Source of the DNA: an uncultured Litorilinea sp.
GTDB lineage: Bacteria; Chloroflexota; Anaerolineae; Caldilineales; Caldilineaceae
Assembly: GCA_946885925.1 (NCBI GenBank)
Contig: CAMPHP010000157.1
Coordinates: forward strand, 1-6,911
DNA: 6,911 nt
Reading direction: 5' to 3'
The translations under genes and the position numbers were made by a program. The notes under the pieces were generated by a model. The model was not told where the DNA came from and made no database searches. It worked only from the letters and a program-made list of their open reading frames with translations. Every line of letters starts with the position of its first letter. The stretch's first letter is position 1. Shown here piece by piece: positions 4,996-6,911 of the stretch.

Positions 4996-6911
4996 CTAGA
5001 CGTGCAGATTTTGTTTTGTATCTGCACGTTGTCTGACTGGCAGCTTAACTTCAAAGCGAGTTCCCACATCGACCTTGCTTTCAACGTCAATTTCGCCGTG
5101 ATGAATCTCAACAATCTCCTTGACAATCGCAAGTCCAAGGCCCGTACCCGGGATTTCTACGGGTTGCCGGTGATTGCCTCGATAGAAACGTTCAAAGACA
5201 TGAGGCAAATCGTCGGGAAGAATGCCAATGCCTGTATCTTCCACTGTCAACATCACACTTTCGCATCCATTGGGTACGGCGGTCATGACATTGACACTCC
5301 CGCGTCGAGTATAAAGAAGCGAGTTAACAAGCAGGTTTGTCACGAGTTGAGACAGCTGATTATAGTCACCTTGGATCAATGGCATGTCTTTGTCTGCTTG
5401 GAAGGTGAGCCGCAGCCCCATCGACTCTGCCTGGGGCTGGTGGAGCGTGACGATCTGGTTGATGACGGCATTTAAGTCTGTCGGTTCGAGTTCGCGCGGT
5501 TGGTAGTGGGCGATTTCGAGCCGAGACAAATTGAGAATATCTTCAACCAACTGCCCTAATCGTTCGACACTAATTTCGAGCATCGACTCGTAGTGGGCGC
5601 GTTTCTCCAGCTTGCCACGTTTGAGCAACGACATATAGAGCTTTAGATTGCTGATCGGTGTACGCAGCTCATGGGAGACATTGGAGACAAATTTGGATTT
5701 GAGCCGGTCCAACTCGCGCAGTTGTTGATTGGCTTCGGCTAGTTCGCTCGTGCGCACGGCGACACGCTGCTCCAGATCGGCAGCATATTGCTCTAGTTCT
5801 TCAAAGAGGGCAACGCGGTGCAAGGTGTTGGCTGCCATATCGGCAATTGCTTCGAGCAGGCGCACAACGTGGTGGGGGATGGCTTCTTCACAGCCAATCC
5901 AGATGACGCCAATGCTGCGTTGTGGTAGGACCATCGGCACGCCCAAGAAGACCCGAATCGGGCCTTGCATTGCAGGAAAATCCGAAATAAAGGGTTTGGT
6001 GAGATCGTTATGGAGGAAGGATGTACCATGCGTCAAAATGGCAGCGGTCAATGCTTGGCTGTCACTTACATGGGTATTATTGAGGTGGGCATACTCGCCT
6101 ACGGACCGCTCAATCACCGTGCCGCCGCTGATTGGATCGACGGTGGTGATGGCTGCCCCGGCTACATTGAGCAAGCTCTTGATCTCGTTGAGCACGATGT
6201 CGATAATTTCATCGCGGCTGTTGGCCTTACGCAGTGCTGACGCGACGCTCAAGATGACCTCGCGCTCGCGTTCTAGGCGGCGGCGCTCGGTAACATCGCG
6301 CAAGATAGCTACAATGCTTGTTACTCGGCTCGATTCGTCAAAAATCGGAAAGATGCTACCTTCTGCATCGACAAGTATACCATCCTGCCGGCGCAGAGAG
6401 GCGACACCACTCCAGGGCTCAAGGTCGTTGAGCAGTTGGCGAAAGTGATCACCTATGCCTTGCTTGCTGTCAAAGAGATCATCTATGGAAATACCGCTGG
6501 TCTCGTAATTGATACCTGTGAGTTGCGTAAAGGCAGCATTGACATACTGGACTGTGCCATTTGGGGCAGTCATGACTACAGCATCGGTGGATTGTTCGAC
6601 TGCGGCGGCTAGGCGTGCCAGGATCCGTCCTGTTCGCACATGCTCGGTAGAGTCGCGGAGCACGGCTAAAATGGTGTCGATTTCGCCGTTAATATTGAAT
6701 TCAGGCACCAGACGCGCATCCATAAACTTGACAGTCCCCTTTGTAGGGAGCGCAAACACTAGGCTTTGCGGACTGCGTGTTGCAATTACTTTCCTGCAGG
6801 CAGCGAACCATAAGTCGGCTACTGCATCGGGAATTCCCAAATCATAGGCGCTTTTGCCTACTATGTCCTCAGCTGTAAGCCCAAAGAGATCCTCGGCTCT
6901 CCGGTTGACAT
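4996..6911 (-). CDS. Sensor histidine kinase, PAS-PAS-GAF-HisKA-HATPase (5' end outside the window)
   Basis: The visible 637 codons (counted from the first whole codon, 6909-6907) are open to the window edge, so the true start is upstream; the in-frame TTG at 6840 falls inside a PAS domain and is not the start. Residues 1-89 are most of a PAS domain (V-N-R-R-A-E-D-L-F-G opening, V-L-R-D-S-T-E end). A second PAS spans about 96-208 (YVNAAFTQLTG; ends ILRDVTERR), then a GAF domain at about 223-363 and a coiled coil at about 364-403. The HisKA H-box is SHELRTPISNLK with phospho-acceptor His413 (codon 5673-5671). The ATPase domain has an N-box (N525, N529), a G1 box VEDTGIGI (556-563), an F-box FERFYRG, a G2 box GTGLGLAI (588-595) and a G3 GTRFEV. 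All catalytic motifs look intact. No membrane helix is visible, so this part is cytoplasmic; PAS/GAF domains may sense a small ligand, redox or light. It ends soon after the ATPase with no receiver domain, and no response regulator is in the window. Confidence 0.95.
   Translation of the reverse strand, partial: VNRRAEDLFGLTAEDIVGKSAYDLGIPDAVADLWFAACRKVIATRSPQSLVFALPTKGTVKFMDARLVPEFNINGEIDTILAVLRDSTEHVRTGRILARLAAAVEQSTDAVVMTAPNGTVQYVNAAFTQLTGINYETSGISIDDLFDSKQGIGDHFRQLLNDLEPWSGVASLRRQDGILVDAEGSIFPIFDESSRVTSIVAILRDVTERRRLEREREVILSVASALRKANSRDEIIDIVLNEIKSLLNVAGAAITTVDPISGGTVIERSVGEYAHLNNTHVSDSQALTAAILTHGTSFLHNDLTKPFISDFPAMQGPIRVFLGVPMVLPQRSIGVIWIGCEEAIPHHVVRLLEAIADMAANTLHRVALFEELEQYAADLEQRVAVRTSELAEANQQLRELDRLKSKFVSNVSHELRTPISNLKLYMSLLKRGKLEKRAHYESMLEISVERLGQLVEDILNLSRLEIAHYQPRELEPTDLNAVINQIVTLHQPQAESMGLRLTFQADKDMPLIQGDYNQLSQLVTNLLVNSLLYTRRGSVNVMTAVPNGCESVMLTVEDTGIGILPDDLPHVFERFYRGNHRQPVEIPGTGLGLAIVKEIVEIHHGEIDVESKVDVGTRFEVKLPVRQRADTKQNLHV
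5000..5029 (-). repeat. Perfect 10-bp hairpin across the end of the histidine kinase gene
   Basis: The arms at 5000-5009 and 5020-5029 (ACGTGCAGAT and ATCTGCACGT on the plus strand) are exact inverse complements with a 10-nt T/G-rich loop (A/C-rich in the minus-strand RNA). The hairpin lies in the last codons of the kinase gene and ends 1 nt before its stop codon (4998-4996). No T tract follows on the minus strand, so it is not a standard terminator. It could protect or process the mRNA, or modulate read-through to the CYTH-CHAD gene. Confidence 0.6.

Noticed and set aside
4966..5475. 169-codon plus-strand open frame opposite the kinase ATPase domain
   Set aside because: It covers the intact N, G1, F and G2 boxes of the minus-strand kinase and has no signature of its own.
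5729..6448. 239-codon plus-strand open frame opposite the kinase
   Set aside because: Its Ser/Arg-rich translation is typical of the reverse complement of a coding sequence; the minus-strand frame encodes clear PAS and GAF domains over the same bases.

Overview
The window is ordinary bacterial chromosome holding two gene groups that converge on one shared terminator. The most likely source is a Chloroflexota (Anaerolineae-like) bacterium. This rests on a solute-binding protein that combines a twin-arginine motif with a lipobox, a soluble PAS/GAF histidine kinase with an N-V-S-H-E-L-R-T-P H-box followed by a Chloroflexota-like stretch, and a moderate GC content judged by eye. The assignment is an inference; no rRNA or marker gene is present.

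Plus strand, 1-3178: an ABC importer operon. It runs from the last 51 codons of a MalF/UgpA-type permease, through a complete MalG/UgpE-type permease (265-1170) and a Tat-exported lipoprotein solute-binding protein (start at 1247), to a small lipoprotein of unknown function (2636-3178). No ATPase gene is present, so the importer must use one encoded elsewhere. All three transporter proteins resemble the sn-glycerol-3-phosphate importer UgpA/E/B as well as general sugar importers. Several positions that bind ligand in E. coli UgpB appear to be kept.

3179-3298: the convergent intergenic gap. It contains a perfect 15-bp inverted repeat with T-rich sequence leaving the stem on both strands, and so looks like a bidirectional terminator.

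Minus strand, 3299-6911: a PAS-PAS-GAF-HisKA-HATPase sensor histidine kinase whose 5' end lies outside the window, followed 65 nt downstream by a CYTH-CHAD protein (tripolyphosphatase-like fold plus polyphosphate-binding domain). A perfect 10-bp hairpin overlaps the end of the kinase gene. One of its arms could instead pair with a sequence just ahead of the CYTH-CHAD ribosome-binding site.

No mobile element, tRNA, rRNA, CRISPR array or prophage signal was seen. A possible common theme is phosphate handling (glycerol-phosphate uptake, polyphosphate binding), but this is a hypothesis. I see no clear new biological system here. The least explained items are the small lipoprotein and the kinase/CYTH-CHAD junction.
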